Below, one piece after another: positions 14,701-26,500 of a stretch of 64,000 bases of DNA. The translations under genes and the position numbers were made by a program. The notes under the pieces are model-generated. The model was not told where the DNA came from, searched no databases, and worked only from the letters and a program-made list of their open reading frames with translations. Location: positions 5,264,001 to 5,328,000 of the forward strand of contig NC_077243.1 of assembly GCF_947179165.1 (NCBI RefSeq). The letters run 5' to 3'. Positions within the stretch are counted from its first letter, which is position 1, and each line of letters starts with the position of its first letter. This DNA is from Solanum dulcamara. Taxonomy: Eukaryota > Streptophyta > Magnoliopsida > Solanales > Solanaceae.

Positions 14701-16186
14701 ATAGAAGCAACCAGATACCCAAATGCCTAAATTAGACAGACGAGAAATCCTGGACCTTCTACTCCAAAAAGATATACTAGAACAATTTCAGTCCAGAACA
14801 ATGTGTCTCATCAGTTTCTTACCTGTAGTCTCTATGACAATATGGTCAAATTTCCCTTTCTTTCTACTGACCAACTCTGCAATCATTCTAACTAGATCAC
14901 CTCTCACAGTGCAACAGAGACACCCATTGTTAAGCATCATAATTTCCTCCGCCCCAGAAGCTTTTGCCGCAACCAAAGAACCATCAATATCCACTTCACC
15001 ATACTGCAAGATATACAATAGATATAATAATTCAGATTTCAGACAATTTCTACCTAGCTGAAATTCAAGAAGCTAAAAATGACAAGATAATTGCAGAAAG
15101 TGCCTTGGAAGGGGCAAGATAAAATGAAATGTTAGACATTGACTGTATACAAACAAACACAGATGCACTAAGCCTGAAATCTTATAGGCATATAAGAAAT
15201 AAATAATCTCTTTAATATTAAGATTATTCAATACATTCACATACCTCATTTTCGATAACAGCAATGCGCTTGCCATGATCAGCAGTCAATATGTGATTTA
15301 ATAAGGTAGTCTGCAACATCGGATTTGAATCAGATAATTGAAAAAAATTAAGCCATGCCTATTTTGAGTACAAAACAAATGTTAAATAATCTAACTATGC
15401 ATGCTTTTTAATGATATGCCCTATAATGGGCAGTTATAGCATCAAAGTAGTTTGGTTTATGAAGGATTGTCATTTGAGGTACTAAAGGGCTTGGGACCAA
15501 CTGAAAATGTTTCAAATAAGTAAAATCCCACCTCTTTCCCAAAATCTTCCTATGAAAAAACAATCTTAGAGAATCAATACTAATGTGAATCAAAGCTCGG
15601 ATACAATGCTCCGACTATGATAATTGACTACATTGATTCACGTGGTAAAGAGGACAAAAGAAAAACTTGTCTCGCAATTGAAACCCCAAAAACACTGCCA
15701 ATTACAGTAGAATATTGAAGCTTCCTATTTTGCTCATTAGTCTACTACTGATATTGGTTTCATTAAATATAATGAACTATTAACTGACCAACATCGACAA
15801 GAAAATAAATCAGTATGGGCTAAACTGAGAATATCAAGTAGTATAAAAAACATTACTTTCCCAGAACCCAAGAAACCAGTGATTATGGTAGCTGGAATTC
15901 GATTATCTGGAGGAATCTTGGTTAAGATATCAGAGTCCTCGCTTCGAGGGGCGGAAGTAGATGTAGCAGATACAGTAAATCCGCGAAAGAATCTGTATGG
16001 TTTCGAAGAATTATTGATTGCGAAACTAATTCTTGAAGATGAACTGGTGGATAAACTGGACCTCAAATGTTTGCTTGTTTTCCACAAAGTTGGGAACACT
16101 GCTGTACGAAGACCACAGAACTGTGGGGTCTGACGCTTGGCCAGTCCCATAAAGGTGGTGGCTATATCTATTGACAAGGAAGCCAT
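8755..16186 (-). CDS. CobW/G3E-family GTPase metallochaperone, predicted plastid protein
   Basis: There are ten exons: 15857-16186, 15245-15310, 14823-15003, 14413-14609, 13950-14000, 13771-13862, 12810-12934, 10989-11083, 10744-10848 and 8755-8892. They join in frame to 459 residues ending TAA. Residues 1-90 are rich in Ser and basic residues and poor in acidic ones, as in a chloroplast transit peptide. The G3E GTPase domain follows, with Walker A GFLGSGKT (104-111), the metal-binding GCLCC motif (159-163) and NKTD guanine specificity (257-260). A His-rich linker with about 24 His spans residues 320-361, and the CobW C-terminal domain runs from about 366. Family members move zinc or other metals into client proteins using GTP. 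The closest remembered relatives are the Arabidopsis plastid CobW-like proteins, including PTAC17. The metal and the client are not visible. Confidence 0.93.
10281..10375 (+). mobile_element. tRNA-derived SINE fragment in CobW intron 9
   Basis: The run 'tgatttcttctcatctgcct' followed by 'aagtcttggtggacaaagtt' matches the middle of the Solanaceae SINE seen more fully at 27131-27330. The tRNA-like head and the tail are missing. It lies in the 1.85-kb intron 9 (8893-10743), which otherwise contains nothing I recognise. Confidence 0.5.
11229..11372 (-). mobile_element. TS-type SINE, 3' part, in CobW intron 7
   Basis: Read on the plus strand, the copy begins with an (ACA)n run, followed by 'aatcccacaagtggggtctg' and 'tgtacgcagaccttaccact'. 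It ends with 'gagaggctatttctgaaaga'. Reversed, this is the 3' half of the nightshade TS SINE, which ends in TTG repeats instead of poly(A). The tRNA-like 5' part is absent. The element therefore sits in the same orientation as the gene. Target-site duplications are not clear. Confidence 0.75.
12130..12700 (-). mobile_element. Copia-type gag remnant in CobW intron 7
   Basis: Minus-strand open frames at 12487-12690 and 12294-12497 read like the gag region of Ty1/copia retrotransposons. The peptide contains [20 protein letters not shown] followed by [15 protein letters not shown], a pattern typical of plant copia gag (UBN2-like). Frames are broken, and no protease, integrase or reverse transcriptase is present. 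It sits in the 1.7-kb intron 7, upstream of the TS SINE, and is a dead fragment. Confidence 0.6.
13300..13505 (-). mobile_element. tRNA-derived SINE in CobW intron 6
   Basis: On the minus strand the segment starts 'aaggctttggtctggtggta', which resembles a tRNA A box, and includes 'gagtttgaaccatgcgacaa', a B-box-like element. Later comes 'gagtttcgaacctcgtggat'. This order is that of a Solanaceae SINE of tRNA origin. The ends are not sharply defined and I found no target-site duplication. It occupies much of the 836-bp intron 6 and needs no coding explanation. Confidence 0.55.
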
Positions 16187-16392
16187 GGCTGAGAGGAAGC
16201 GTGTTTGGTCTTTAGGGGTTTAGGAGTTGGCAAGATACTATGCGTATGGAATAGAGAAAGGGCTTTATCTGATACAATCTCTATCCAATATTCAGGGTTT
16301 TGGCCGGCCTTCAAAAGTAAGTAAACCAGAGTGTAAAATTTTAACCATAAACACTAGTAACTTAATCAAGAAAAATAACCACTAATAATAAC
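16187..16392. promoter_or_regulatory. 5' flank and leader of the CobW gene
   Basis: The region upstream of the ATG at 16186 contains the short untranslated leader and promoter of the minus-strand CobW gene. I see no clear TATA box. No other feature is supported before the repeats that begin at about 16393. Confidence 0.4.
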
Positions 16393-16465
16393 TAATATGT
16401 GTTGTGGTGTAGTGGTGAAATTACTTTATTATTAATCAGAAATTTTGAGTTCGAGCTCTAAAAAT
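16393..16465 (+). mobile_element. tRNA-like SINE head
   Basis: The sequence contains 'tggtgtagtggtgaaattac' and, about 40 bases later, 'gagttcgagctc'. These have the spacing and form of the A and B boxes of a tRNA-type RNA polymerase III promoter, as found at the 5' ends of SINEs. The body does not match the other SINEs in this window, and the following DNA changes character at about 16470. It could be a 5' fragment or a chance match. Confidence 0.35.
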
Positions 16466-16469
16466 GAAA

Positions 16470-17390
16470 AAAATCATGTTGGGGCCGAAGGCTCCGCAAC
16501 ACGTTGGAGAGCTTTTAGATCCCGCCCTACCCTAAAACGCCCATTCCCCTAGAGTTCCGAAGTGATTCTCATTCTCACCGCAGCCTTCTTAAGCCGAAAG
16601 AAAGCCGGCAAGAATCTTATGGTAGTACGAAAGGGGAGCAGAATCGTATTTGGGAGTGGTTCTTCGGATCGATCACAGATTCTCAGCCCCGTCTTTTGGC
16701 TTCAACTCCAGTTGACCTCTCTTGTTTCCATCCCACCGTGAGAAGGTAGAGAGCATAGTTGATAGGGGATAACTTTTTTGCTAGCTATCAGCTAAAGGTG
16801 ATACTATCTACAACTCCTGAAAGAAGGCCAAATAATGTCTCATCCAACATTCCCTCTCTAGGGAATGCTTATTCAAACCATTTGTGGGAATTTGAGAATT
16901 TTCTTCTTTATCTCTTTCTCCTTGCTGGAAGGCTCTTTATGAGCGGAAGGAAAATAGAGGTAGAGGGTCCGAAGGAGATAGGAGATCTCTGTTAGCGGAA
17001 TGGTTAGGGGATTGTCTTTAAGCAGCTGGTTTCCACGTAGCTACATCTGCAGAGGATAGTCTCTAAAAACTACAACTGTCTCTTCTTATTATTCTCCGAA
17101 AACATACCTAGGTTTTGACAATCACTCTATTGACAGAGAACCTAAGAGCTACCAATAAGCCTTTAGGCAGACAGGGGATGGTAAATATCGTCTTCCTTTA
17201 CAATGACTTCTTCCTTTCCTCTTCACTATACGCAATTCTAGCTCACCCTCGGATCAGGGGATACCTTAAGTCAGCAGCTCCCTTTGAAGATAGGGCATTT
17301 ACATAAACTCCAGAAACGTACCCAGGGAGCTTACATCAAGAAACTCCCAAGCTTGTCGAGGAAGGAACAAAACAGAGAAAGACACCGTCC
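16470..17390. other. Probable organellar (mitochondrial-like) DNA insertion
   Basis: About 0.9 kb differs from its surroundings. It is clearly richer in G and C, lacks the long A and T runs of the flanks, and has the texture of plant mitochondrial non-coding DNA, for example 'ctcaccgcagccttcttaag' and 'ccgaaagaaagccggcaaga'. Several short open frames occur, but none is a recognisable mitochondrial gene. The borders are at about 16470 and 17390, where strongly AT-rich DNA resumes. I infer a nuclear insertion of mitochondrial DNA; a similarity search is needed to confirm the source. Confidence 0.5.
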
Positions 17391-17519
17391 AACGGCTTTT
17401 TATGTGCGCATACCATTTTTGAGTATCTTTGCACTGCTAACTCTCTTAGATCATTGGCTACCCCAAATAAATTTAATTGAGCCTCCACGAGCTCCAAATC
17501 CTGATTGAAAAAAAAAATA

Positions 17520-18685
17520 CTAATAAAGTTCCTTTTTGAAGCCCCACACAAAAAGAAATTGCAAAGGGAGAAAAGTTACTCACACTCTTTTACTAGCACA
17601 TACTTTTGAAATATTACTTTAATTTCAAGAAGTACAAAAATACAATGTTAAAGTGTATAATAATACTTATTAGGCTAAAATTTCATGTAAAGAGTTTTTA
17701 TTATTTGTGTCACTTCATTTAAGTATGCTTTCATTTAATTATTGTTATAAGAAGAAAAAATAATTATGATATTATTATTACTAGTTTAAGAAAATAAAAA
17801 GGGTTTTATATTTTTTACTATCAACAAATAAATCTTGTGATATAATCAAGAGATTAACAGTAAATATCATACTTCAAATTTCTGAAATATCATATCTATC
17901 TAAAAATTAAAATCATTGCTATTTGTTATTTCTTATAATATCCTCTCTCTTTTGTTCATTATATCATAATTTTTTTCGTAAATATTTAAGAAATACTTTA
18001 TATGATGATATCATTCCAAGCAATTTAATTAACTTTCTCTTCAACATTGCCACTTATTTCATAAGTAGTTTAACGAGAAGAACGCAATAATTTTTTTTAA
18101 AAAAAATATGATAAAATAACTTGTTTTTTTTTTGTTAGGAACCAACTCACATTTAGCATTTGTATCAATCAATTTAATTATAGAAGATGTATATATTTTC
18201 ATTAATTTATTGCTTAGCTTAATATTAATTTGACTAATTAATCCCTTTTAATATAATGTAGATTTATAGATACACAATTTTTTCTTTTTTAAAATATTAA
18301 TTTTTTTTAATTACAAACATGTTTTTTTAATGATTGTTCCAAATTAAACACAACATTTATGACTATCTAATCAAGGATGATGCTAATTACGCACTGATAT
18401 TAAGTGCCAACAAATCAATACTCTATCTCAATCCAATCATCGACTTGTGATTTTTGTTCTAAAAAATTGACGACCTTGTTTTGATTTTTTTTCACTATTA
18501 ATAAAAAATAGTTAAATGATGTTTTTTCATTTTTATTTTTTTGCAACACATTGAAAAGTTTCTTGGTCGGATGAAAATCAAGAATTACAAAATAAAAAAA
18601 TAAATAAAAATTGAAACCTTTTTGTTTAGAACTTTCAAGCAAAAAACTAAAATTGTTATCTTTTAAATGAGCTTATGTTTAATTC
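17520..18685. other. AT-rich intergenic DNA without recognisable genes
   Basis: This stretch is dominated by A and T runs and short repeats. No open frame with protein-like composition, RNA gene or transposon end is visible. Confidence 0.6.
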
Positions 18686-18865
18686 TTACCCTTAGCAATT
18701 ACAACAATAACAATCCAGTGAAATTTCACAACGTGGGGTCTGGGGAGGGTAAAGTGTACTCAGACCTGACTCCTAGCAAGGTAGGATGACTGTTTTTGAA
18801 AGACTCTCGGCTCAATAAAAACATAAAAGAGGTTAGATAAGGCATATATTTTACCCTTAGCAATT
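18686..18865 (-). mobile_element. TS-type SINE with perfect 15-bp target-site duplications
   Basis: The body (18701-18850) is flanked by identical 15-base repeats, 'ttacccttagcaatt', at 18686-18700 and 18851-18865. On the plus strand the body starts 'acaacaataacaatccagtg', passes 'gtggggtctggggagggtaa' and ends near 'gactctcggctcaataaaaa'. In reverse this is a TS SINE with a short, degenerate TTG-type tail. At 150 bp it is 5' truncated. The intact duplications indicate a fairly recent insertion by LINE-driven retroposition. Confidence 0.85.
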
Positions 18866-18946
18866 GAACTACATATTTTAAGAAAGTGAATATAATTCGT
18901 AGGACATTATAATAAAAAAAAATATATAAATTTATGTTTTACAAAA

Positions 18947-19035
18947 AGTTGTTTTTTTACCTTAATAAACAAAATAATGACTAACACAAAATAAGACTAT
19001 TTTGTTTATTAAGGTAAAAAATATATTTTACCTTA
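18947..19035. repeat. Inverted repeat forming a hairpin
   Basis: The segment 'ttaccttaataaacaaaat' (about 18959-18977) is followed by its reverse complement 'attttgtttattaaggtaa' (about 19000-19018), and by a further partial copy at 19030. Transcribed, it would fold into a stem of about 19 base pairs. It lies directly left of the long-TIR transposon at 19057, and a related block, 'aacaaaataatgatcaacac', recurs just right of that element at about 20450. It may be part of an older, larger element. Confidence 0.5.
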
Positions 19036-19056
19036 ATAAACAAAAGACAGACCTGA

Positions 19057-20391
19057 GAGATTTTTGTATTTGACTCCATTTGTCACCTGAACCCTTCTAC
19101 TCATGACTTTGAGCCCGTTTGGATGGGCTTTAAGTTGGTTTTGACCAACTTAAAACCCCTTTTTAGCTTTTGAACGTGTTTGCCTAATGCTAACTTTAAG
19201 CCATAAAGTTCTTAAAGTCAGTCAAAAATGAAAAATTAGGATTTCTAACTTTATTTTTCTAAGTGCTTAAAGCCATTTTGTTTGACCATGGAAATTACTT
19301 TTATATCCCTTATATTTTAACTAAATTCACTACCATTTTTATTCTTTTAACCCTAAAATTAAAACACTTATTTTCAACATAAGCACTTTTATTCAAACAC
19401 TCAACTGTTTATTTATAAAAATAACTTTCAGCACTTCATACATAAAAGTTACTTTTTTAAGTCCATCCAAACGGGCTCTTTGCCAAGTGACCACTTAAAG
19501 TTATTAAAACGCGTTCTTTCAAACCCCTCTGACCATGAACGTCTTTCAATCGCGCTGATATGGATAACACATCACTATCCACATTACAAAAAAATTGCCA
19601 CATGGATAAAAATTGTCATATCATTTTTATCATTACAAATACTATTTTCTAAAAAAAATAATCTCAAATTCATCTCCAAAATTAACCTTGTGAAACTGAT
19701 TCACCGAAAAAAATGTCTCTCCGGCTACTTTATTCAAAGTTAGTCACCGTCGGCGAATTGTTTGGTTGAAACTGAATTGGAGTAAAAGTTTATCTTCCTT
19801 TTCTTTCTTGATTTCTTTAATTAACTAGAATAAATCTTAATCTTTTTCAAACTTCCTTTTTTTCTCTCTTCTAAACCTTTTCATCTATTTGCTATTTAAA
19901 TCTTCTTTTCTCTCTTCTTTGTTACTTTTTTTTTCTCTTGTAAATCTTTTGTGTTAGGAGAGAAGAATAGAGAAACAAGTAGATGATAGAAAAAGGATGG
20001 AGAAAAATAAAAACCGAAGAAGAAGTTAAAAACTGAAGAAGAAGTGGGGGAGGGAGGAGGGTGGGTGGAAATGGCCACAGCGGCAACGAGGAAGAAGAAG
20101 AAGAGGAACAGAAAATGGGAATGGAAAGATTGAGAATTTTTCTCTTTTCTTTTTATTAAATATTATATTTTTCTTTTTAATTTTAATATTTTTTAATTAA
20201 AATTGTCTTCACGTGCTTTTAAACGCGTGTAATCACGCATTTCATTCGATTCAGCAAATAAACGTCATATAAGTATGGTCAATGGTCAAAGAGGTTTAAA
20301 AGAACATGTTTTAATAACTTTAAGTGTTTATTTGGTAAAGTCATAAATAAAAGGATTCAGGTGACAAACAAAGCCAAATACAAAAAATTTC
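19057..20391. mobile_element. Non-autonomous transposon with long terminal inverted repeats (Mutator-like)
   Basis: The left end (from 'gagatttttgtatttgactc') and the reverse complement of the right end ('gaaattttttgtatttggct') stay similar for roughly 120 bases, including 'tgtcacctga', 'cttaaagttattaaaac' and 'tgaccat' blocks. The left repeat is interrupted by the MITE at 19111-19478. Without that MITE the element is about 970 bp. It has no transposase frame. Long inverted repeats and size suggest a Mutator-like non-autonomous element, but I could not identify the 9-bp target-site duplication expected for that class. Confidence 0.65.
19111..19478. mobile_element. Tourist-like MITE nested in the long-TIR transposon
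   Basis: The element is 368 bp long. Its termini are inverted repeats: 'gagcccgtttggatgggctt' at the left, and 'aagtccatccaaacgggctc' at the right. TTT lies on both sides, consistent with a 3-bp target-site duplication. Removing the element and one TTT restores the host repeat 'catgactttgccaag', which matches the partner repeat's 'tatgactttaccaaa'. No coding capacity. The TIR sequence and 3-bp duplication fit PIF/Harbinger-derived Tourist-type MITEs. Confidence 0.75.
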
Positions 20392-21600
20392 AAATCATTT
20401 CGAAGTAACCTTTTTCATTTATAGAGAAATTTAATCGTCAAAATTCTGAACAAAATAATGATCAACACAAAATAAGTGTGAATGTGCAAATGACCCAAGT
20501 CAATCAGGATGAAGGCAGACTATTATTAATCATAAATCATAAGAGAAAATTCTCAAGAACCGCCTGCTATTAGAATAAACCTTGACATGACTTAGAAACT
20601 TGTCTATTAATGGGCAAATTATTGGGGGTAAAGGTTGGGTAACATTTCAAAATAATTAAAGAGTTCACCTAAGATCATTTAAAAAATATTTACACCTATT
20701 TTTTTTAATAATAAGTTAAAAAATAGTTTTAAATTACAATATAAGTGTAGAAAAAAAATAGTTTTTAACTTTTTTCTTACTTTTTTTTATCTCATTTTTA
20801 CCCAAAAGAATAAAAGAAAAAATGAAATAAGAATAAGAAACTAAAATAATAATAATCAATTCATGTGTGAAAAAGATTAAATATACCCCTAAAATTTGTT
20901 AGAAAAAATTCATGTATGGATATATTTTTATTTTATTTTTTTACTTTCTCAAAAAAATAAATACCCATACATGAATTTATTTTAAACTTAATTTTTTTTC
21001 CCACTTTCATAAGATGAAAATGGCATATGTGAGTCATTTTTGTAACGATGAAGGTATATGTGAGTTACTTTTATAACAGTTGGTATATGCGAATTATTTG
21101 TGTAACAGAAAGTATATATGAACTACTTTCATAAAAAAAAACTATATCAGTTCTAAATTATAAAATTAAAGGGTATATCAAAATCTTTTTTCCTATATTA
21201 ATTATTATGAGTATTTTAAAGAGCCTGTAAAGTTCAAAATGTACCATTTTCGAAAGAGTAATATATATGAGTTAAACACTTTAAACTCATAATTAGAATG
21301 GTGTTTGATTGTTAACAATTTGATTGCTTCTAAATCATGATTATGATCAAATAAGATAATATTTAATAAACAAGTCCGGCCGAAGGACCACCGGATTAAG
21401 AAAGGCATTTAAGAAACCTTTTGCACTTTGTTTGGTAATTGAAAAACAACACATTGCGTACACTATCTTCCAATATGTGGGACCCAATCAGACTCAAATG
21501 GATAAAGCAAGGCTCATAAAGGAAAACTACCCATGGGACCCACACCGAACGTGCCCCCTCTCTTATCTCATCCCTACAAAGCTACTTAACCAAACCTAAT
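20392..21600. other. AT-rich intergenic DNA without recognisable genes
   Basis: The region carries short direct repeats, such as several 'tatatgagttacttttataa'-like units between 21020 and 21150, but no gene. The repeats look like local slippage products. Confidence 0.55.
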
Positions 21601-23598
21601 TTCCTCACACGTGGATCTAATCCGTTGGTTCGGACTCTGGTTCGGCTTGACGCCTCTTTCTACTTCTTCCACTTTCCAGTTCCTTCTTACCCTCATCTTC
21701 TCCATGTTCCTCTCTCTCTCTCAAGAGTTTCCATGAATAGTGATCGTTGATATGATCGAGACGTGAAGTCTTGATTTTCTACTTCTGTTTATTCAATTTC
21801 ATATAATTTATCGTCTGTTGAGTTGATGATCTTCTGTTACAAGCCTTGTGTGAGTTTTGCTGTGATATTGTCATCGGCTCCTGTTAGTGTTGATGGAATT
21901 TCTCTACTTCTTCCTATTCAATTCTTCATTATCATCTTCATCTTTTTGTCTTTAGCTTGATTTTAGAGATGTAATTTTTAGGTGCATATACGATAATCTG
22001 CTATCAATAATTGTATATTGTGTTTTTATTAATTAACTGGATTTTTTCCACTAATTATGTTTTTATTTAGTAGTAGTAAGTTTTCGGGAGATGTTTTCTT
22101 CTGGACTAATCATCCAACTGTGAGTGCGAGGTATCGTTACGCTTAAAAAATGTAAATTAGGGGGTAGGTAAGGGGGAAAAAAAAAGAGAAGGGGAAGAGA
22201 GAAAAATAATGGTCTCTCACAATGAACCTTAAGCTTTCTTCGACCTGAAACGTTCTAAAGTGGATTTTCTAGAGTTTAATCAACATCTAAATACTAATCT
22301 TTTATGTTAGTGAGTGATTGAAAAAGTTCGCAGCTTAATGTTTCTCTGATTTACTGTGGAACAACATATATTTAGGTGAAAAAGGAAATTCAGTTGTCCT
22401 TAGTATACATATTTGCGCAGAAATACGGTATATCTACATGCTTCTAAATGTGTGTGGTTTTGATTGGTTGAAATCGCATTGAAAATTTTATTAAAATACA
22501 TCAAGCTGTAATTTAGAAGTATTTCATGAATGATAAACATTGTTTTTTTAAAATGCAGTTGTTGTACCATTTTCTTCTTTGTACCAGAGGTTTTATCAAC
22601 AAAGGTAAAATAGTGTGGATTCATCCTTTTGGGGTAATATGATAAATCTTTTCATTTTAAAAAAGATGCTTTCTACTTCAGGAGTGTCCTAATAAGCAGC
22701 TGGTTTCTTTTATGTGGAAAATAAAACTTTGGACTTAACATATATCATGAGTTTTCAATTACGTTCAATGCTCTGAGTACTCTGTTAATGTCTAAATGTT
22801 CTTCCTTGTGTTCTGTGAGTGAGCAGCTCTAGTATGTGCGACTTTGTTATGTCTCTCTTCCTTGTGTTCTCACTTTTGGGCGTATTCTGTGTTTGTAGCT
22901 TTCAGGTTCCTCATCTATTCTTGGGCCATCATCTACACTATTACTTCACAAGGAATCATCTTTTGCAAAGTGCTTGAAATTTCTTGAAAGTTATTTGTCT
23001 TTTTTAGATACATCTAGTGTGAGAAATAAGATTCCATTGCAACTTATCAGTAAAAGATAAATCAGTAATAACATGTCCGTTTGTTTTGGCAAAAAGTCTG
23101 CATCGTGCAGTCACTTGAATAAGTCTTTCAGAGTTTGTTCTTCATTTTTAGACATGTTATCCAGTGTCCTTCAATATTGTACAGTCTCATCAGATGTTGG
23201 TGCCTGTATCTATACATATGCAAATAGTAATATGCAGGTGTAGTCATTTTTCCTTTATTTATGGATTCTCTAAAGACGTCAAGTATTTCATTCTGTTGGT
23301 GTGGCCATTTTTCCCCAATAAGATGTGCATGATTTTGTCATCATCCTGCAGGTGCTGATATGGCTGCTTATTGCCTTATTGATCCACTATCACGTGTCCC
23401 ATCGTTTCTAGTTTTAAGCTTTTGTCTTAATTCACTTGCATAATTAGAAAGATCTCTGGAGATCAGTCTAAGGCTTTCATGGTGTTGTTGGCTTGCAGGG
23501 TATCAGAGGCAACCTGAAATTTAGTACACCCCATGGATTGCTGCTCCAGCTATAATCTGCAGTTTTGCTGACATAAAGAAAGTCCAACACTATATCAA
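21600..23598 (+). promoter_or_regulatory. Promoter and 5' leader of the LRR gene
   Basis: The pyrimidine-rich run at 21650-21725, with CT repeats, looks like a plant 5' untranslated leader. The exon holding the start codon begins after an AG acceptor at 23497-23498, 100 bases upstream of the ATG at 23599. At least one intron must therefore lie in the leader between about 21750 and 23497. I cannot fix its donor or the transcription start. No other gene is visible in this 2-kb stretch. Confidence 0.45.
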
Positions 23599-26500
23599 AT
23601 GGGAGGAGCATGTTCTAGGAAGCGTGACCAGCAGGTCAGTGAGGATAGCCTACATAGAGGAGTTTCTGGACGATACTCCAAAAGCGCAAGTTCAAAATGG
23701 TTGGGAACTTCATTTTCTCGAGGAGCAGATGCTAAACAGGGAAAAGGAAAATGCCCATCTCTCATGGAATTGTGTATTCATAGAGTTTGTGAAGTATGTC
23801 TTCCCATTAAAATGATTTATCAGGCGAACCTGGCCTCTATTTTGCGAACTGATTTCTCCTGCACTCGTGTTACAGGACATCAATAAATACAGTACCTTCT
23901 CTGTATTGCCTAGGGATATAACTCAGCAGATCTTTGATGAATTGGTTTGCTCGCAGCGTCTTACAGATGTCTCTTTTGAAGCATTTAGAGATTGTGCTCT
24001 TCAGGTATCTTCATGCTTGTTTTGTCTAAAATAGAGTGAACAACTATATAAAGGGTATTGTGGCATCTGATTCTTTTATGTGACTTTGAGGTTAGACAAA
24101 CTCTTGATTAAGTGATTTTTGCATTACAGGATCTGAATATGGGAGAATATCCTGGTCTGAATGACCGTTGGATGGATGTCATCTCTTCACAGGGTTTATC
24201 TCTACTTTCCCTAGATCTGTCGGGGTCTGATGTCACAGATCCTGGACTGACTAATCTCAAAGAGTGCAAAAATCTGCAAGCACTAAATCTTAATTATTGT
24301 GACCAGATTACTGACCGTGGAGTGGAAAATATCAGTGGTAAATATTCTCTCTCCTACGATGTGCCGTCTTACAGGAGGAATGTAGTTAAGCCTTAGAGAG
24401 CTCATTCAAAGCACAACTCCTTTAGCAGTGATAGGGAGAGGACAGAAATGAAAAGAACAAAACATAAAAAGGCAAAAAGTTAAAGATGGAAGGCTTACTC
24501 CTTGAACTGCTGGATGAAAATGGGCTGTTATATTTTCTAGTGGATCTAGTTGTTGATAAACTTTGCAGGAGAAAATTTTAATTAACTTGAAGTTTTTCCA
24601 TAGTAATACTGAGTACTTTTTGAGCTGCATAATCTAAAAACAATTTATTGGTTTGATTTCACAGCTACATGTGGTCGTCTTACAAATTATTTTATAGATA
24701 GATAGAAGTTTCTTTTATTCATTTGGTTTTATATTCACTTGTGCTGCTTTACAAATACAAATGCTATCTACACAAATCTGTTGGAATATTATGATCCAAT
24801 TATATCCCCCCCCTCCACCACCCACCCTAATAATCCTTTTCCTTTTGTATTTGTGAAGTCACTGCTAATTACACAATGATTTCAGGTCTAACAAACTTGA
24901 CAACGGTGGGTTTTAGGAGGAATAGTGCACTTACTGCTCAAGGGATGAGTGCGCTGTCTGGGTTAATTAACTTGGTGAAACTAGATTTGGAGAGGTGCCC
25001 AAAAATTCACGGGGGAATGGTTCATCTTAAAGGTTTGTTTTTCTTCCTAATGGTGCTCCACTATCTATAGTCTGTTCAGCACCCTCTGCAATTTCAAGCT
25101 TGAAAATCCAAAGTTTTGTTGCAGTTGTACTTTCCATGAAAACTTTGTGGTTTTAATTTGGTTGTTGAAATTCTTGCTTCCAACACTTCGAATGGCTAAA
25201 CTTCCTGTATGACGGTTCAAGCTCCATTTTCTTTTAACGTTGGGCATTATTTTTCTGTGTATAGATGGATCATATAGGATTTTTGGAGGAGTCTGAAACC
25301 AGTTGTATATATCTTGTGTAGGGTAGTCCTTTCCATTTATCAATAAAATATCAAATCTAATTTTGAAACAAATAAATGTATCTAGGCTTAATTAAATCCC
25401 AAAAGCTAGCTCAAGAGGGGAAGATTGCCCAAGTCTATATAAGGAATCATCCATCCATTTTTCATCCAATGTGGGACTCTCAACACCTCACCTCACGCCA
25501 AGGTCTGGACATCTGGTGTGTGGGCAAAATTTAATATGGGGGAGGGCCCAACATCGATTCATAATAATTGGGATGGATCCTACTCCGGTACCATGTTGAA
25601 ATGTGTGGCTATGTCATCTAAAAGTTTAAGCTATTAGAGATAGTACACTTTTAAAAAGGTAGCTCGGTAAATTAAGTTCCCACTATGCGCGGGGTCCTGA
25701 GAAGGGGCGGACCACAAGGGTCTATGGTACGCATATAGTAAACTTTTATTTACTAAATTATATTCTCAACACGCCTTACCATGTGTGGGACTAACACTTC
25801 TTTCATGGGCCAAACACGTGGATTTTTTTTTTATAATGGCAGACAATGAGACCTCCGCCTGCTTTGATACTATGTTAGAAATGGATACTATGTTAGAAAT
25901 GGATCTTGAGTCTTAACTCAATCCTAAAAGCTTCTCGTTCTTTATATGTGATGTGACTGATATTGGGTGTAAGATTTGATGAACGGCAAAATAACAACCT
26001 TTATGATGGTAATATAAAATTGATTGTGTTAGCTTTCTACATGTTTCTTATTTAGATCTCAAGACTGTGCTGTGGGTGATAGCTTTCTACATGTTCCTTA
26101 TTTAGATCTCAAGAGTGTGCTGTGGGTGTTGTACTTTTCAAGAAGTATGATCAAGTTCCTTATTGATTGAGAGTTGTACTCTGTTGAAGTTGAGTCAAGT
26201 GATTCTTGATTGAGATTGTTGCTCCAAAATCTAATTCCCTATATTTCTTGCTTGAATCTTCATTAATTAACGCAACTTGACTTAAACAATATCTCCTTTA
26301 CGAGTCAACTACCTTCCTTCAATATATTTTTCTTTTTCTCGGGCCTTTTCACCTTTTTCTTCTAACACTTGAGTTTACAATTTGCCTAAATATCACAGAA
26401 CACAGGTGAGTTCTCAAATAAATCACTGAAATTACTTGCAAATGATTAATAATAATAACACAAATATAACCAAATTATAGCCCTTGATGTGCAGTCATCA

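Noticed and set aside
16393..16465. Functional tRNA gene
   Set aside because: A- and B-box-like elements are present, but no cloverleaf with paired acceptor and anticodon stems can be drawn.
16470..17510. Several open frames of 60-78 residues as possible small genes
   Set aside because: None has recognisable motifs or splice context, and they lie in a block that looks like non-coding organellar DNA.
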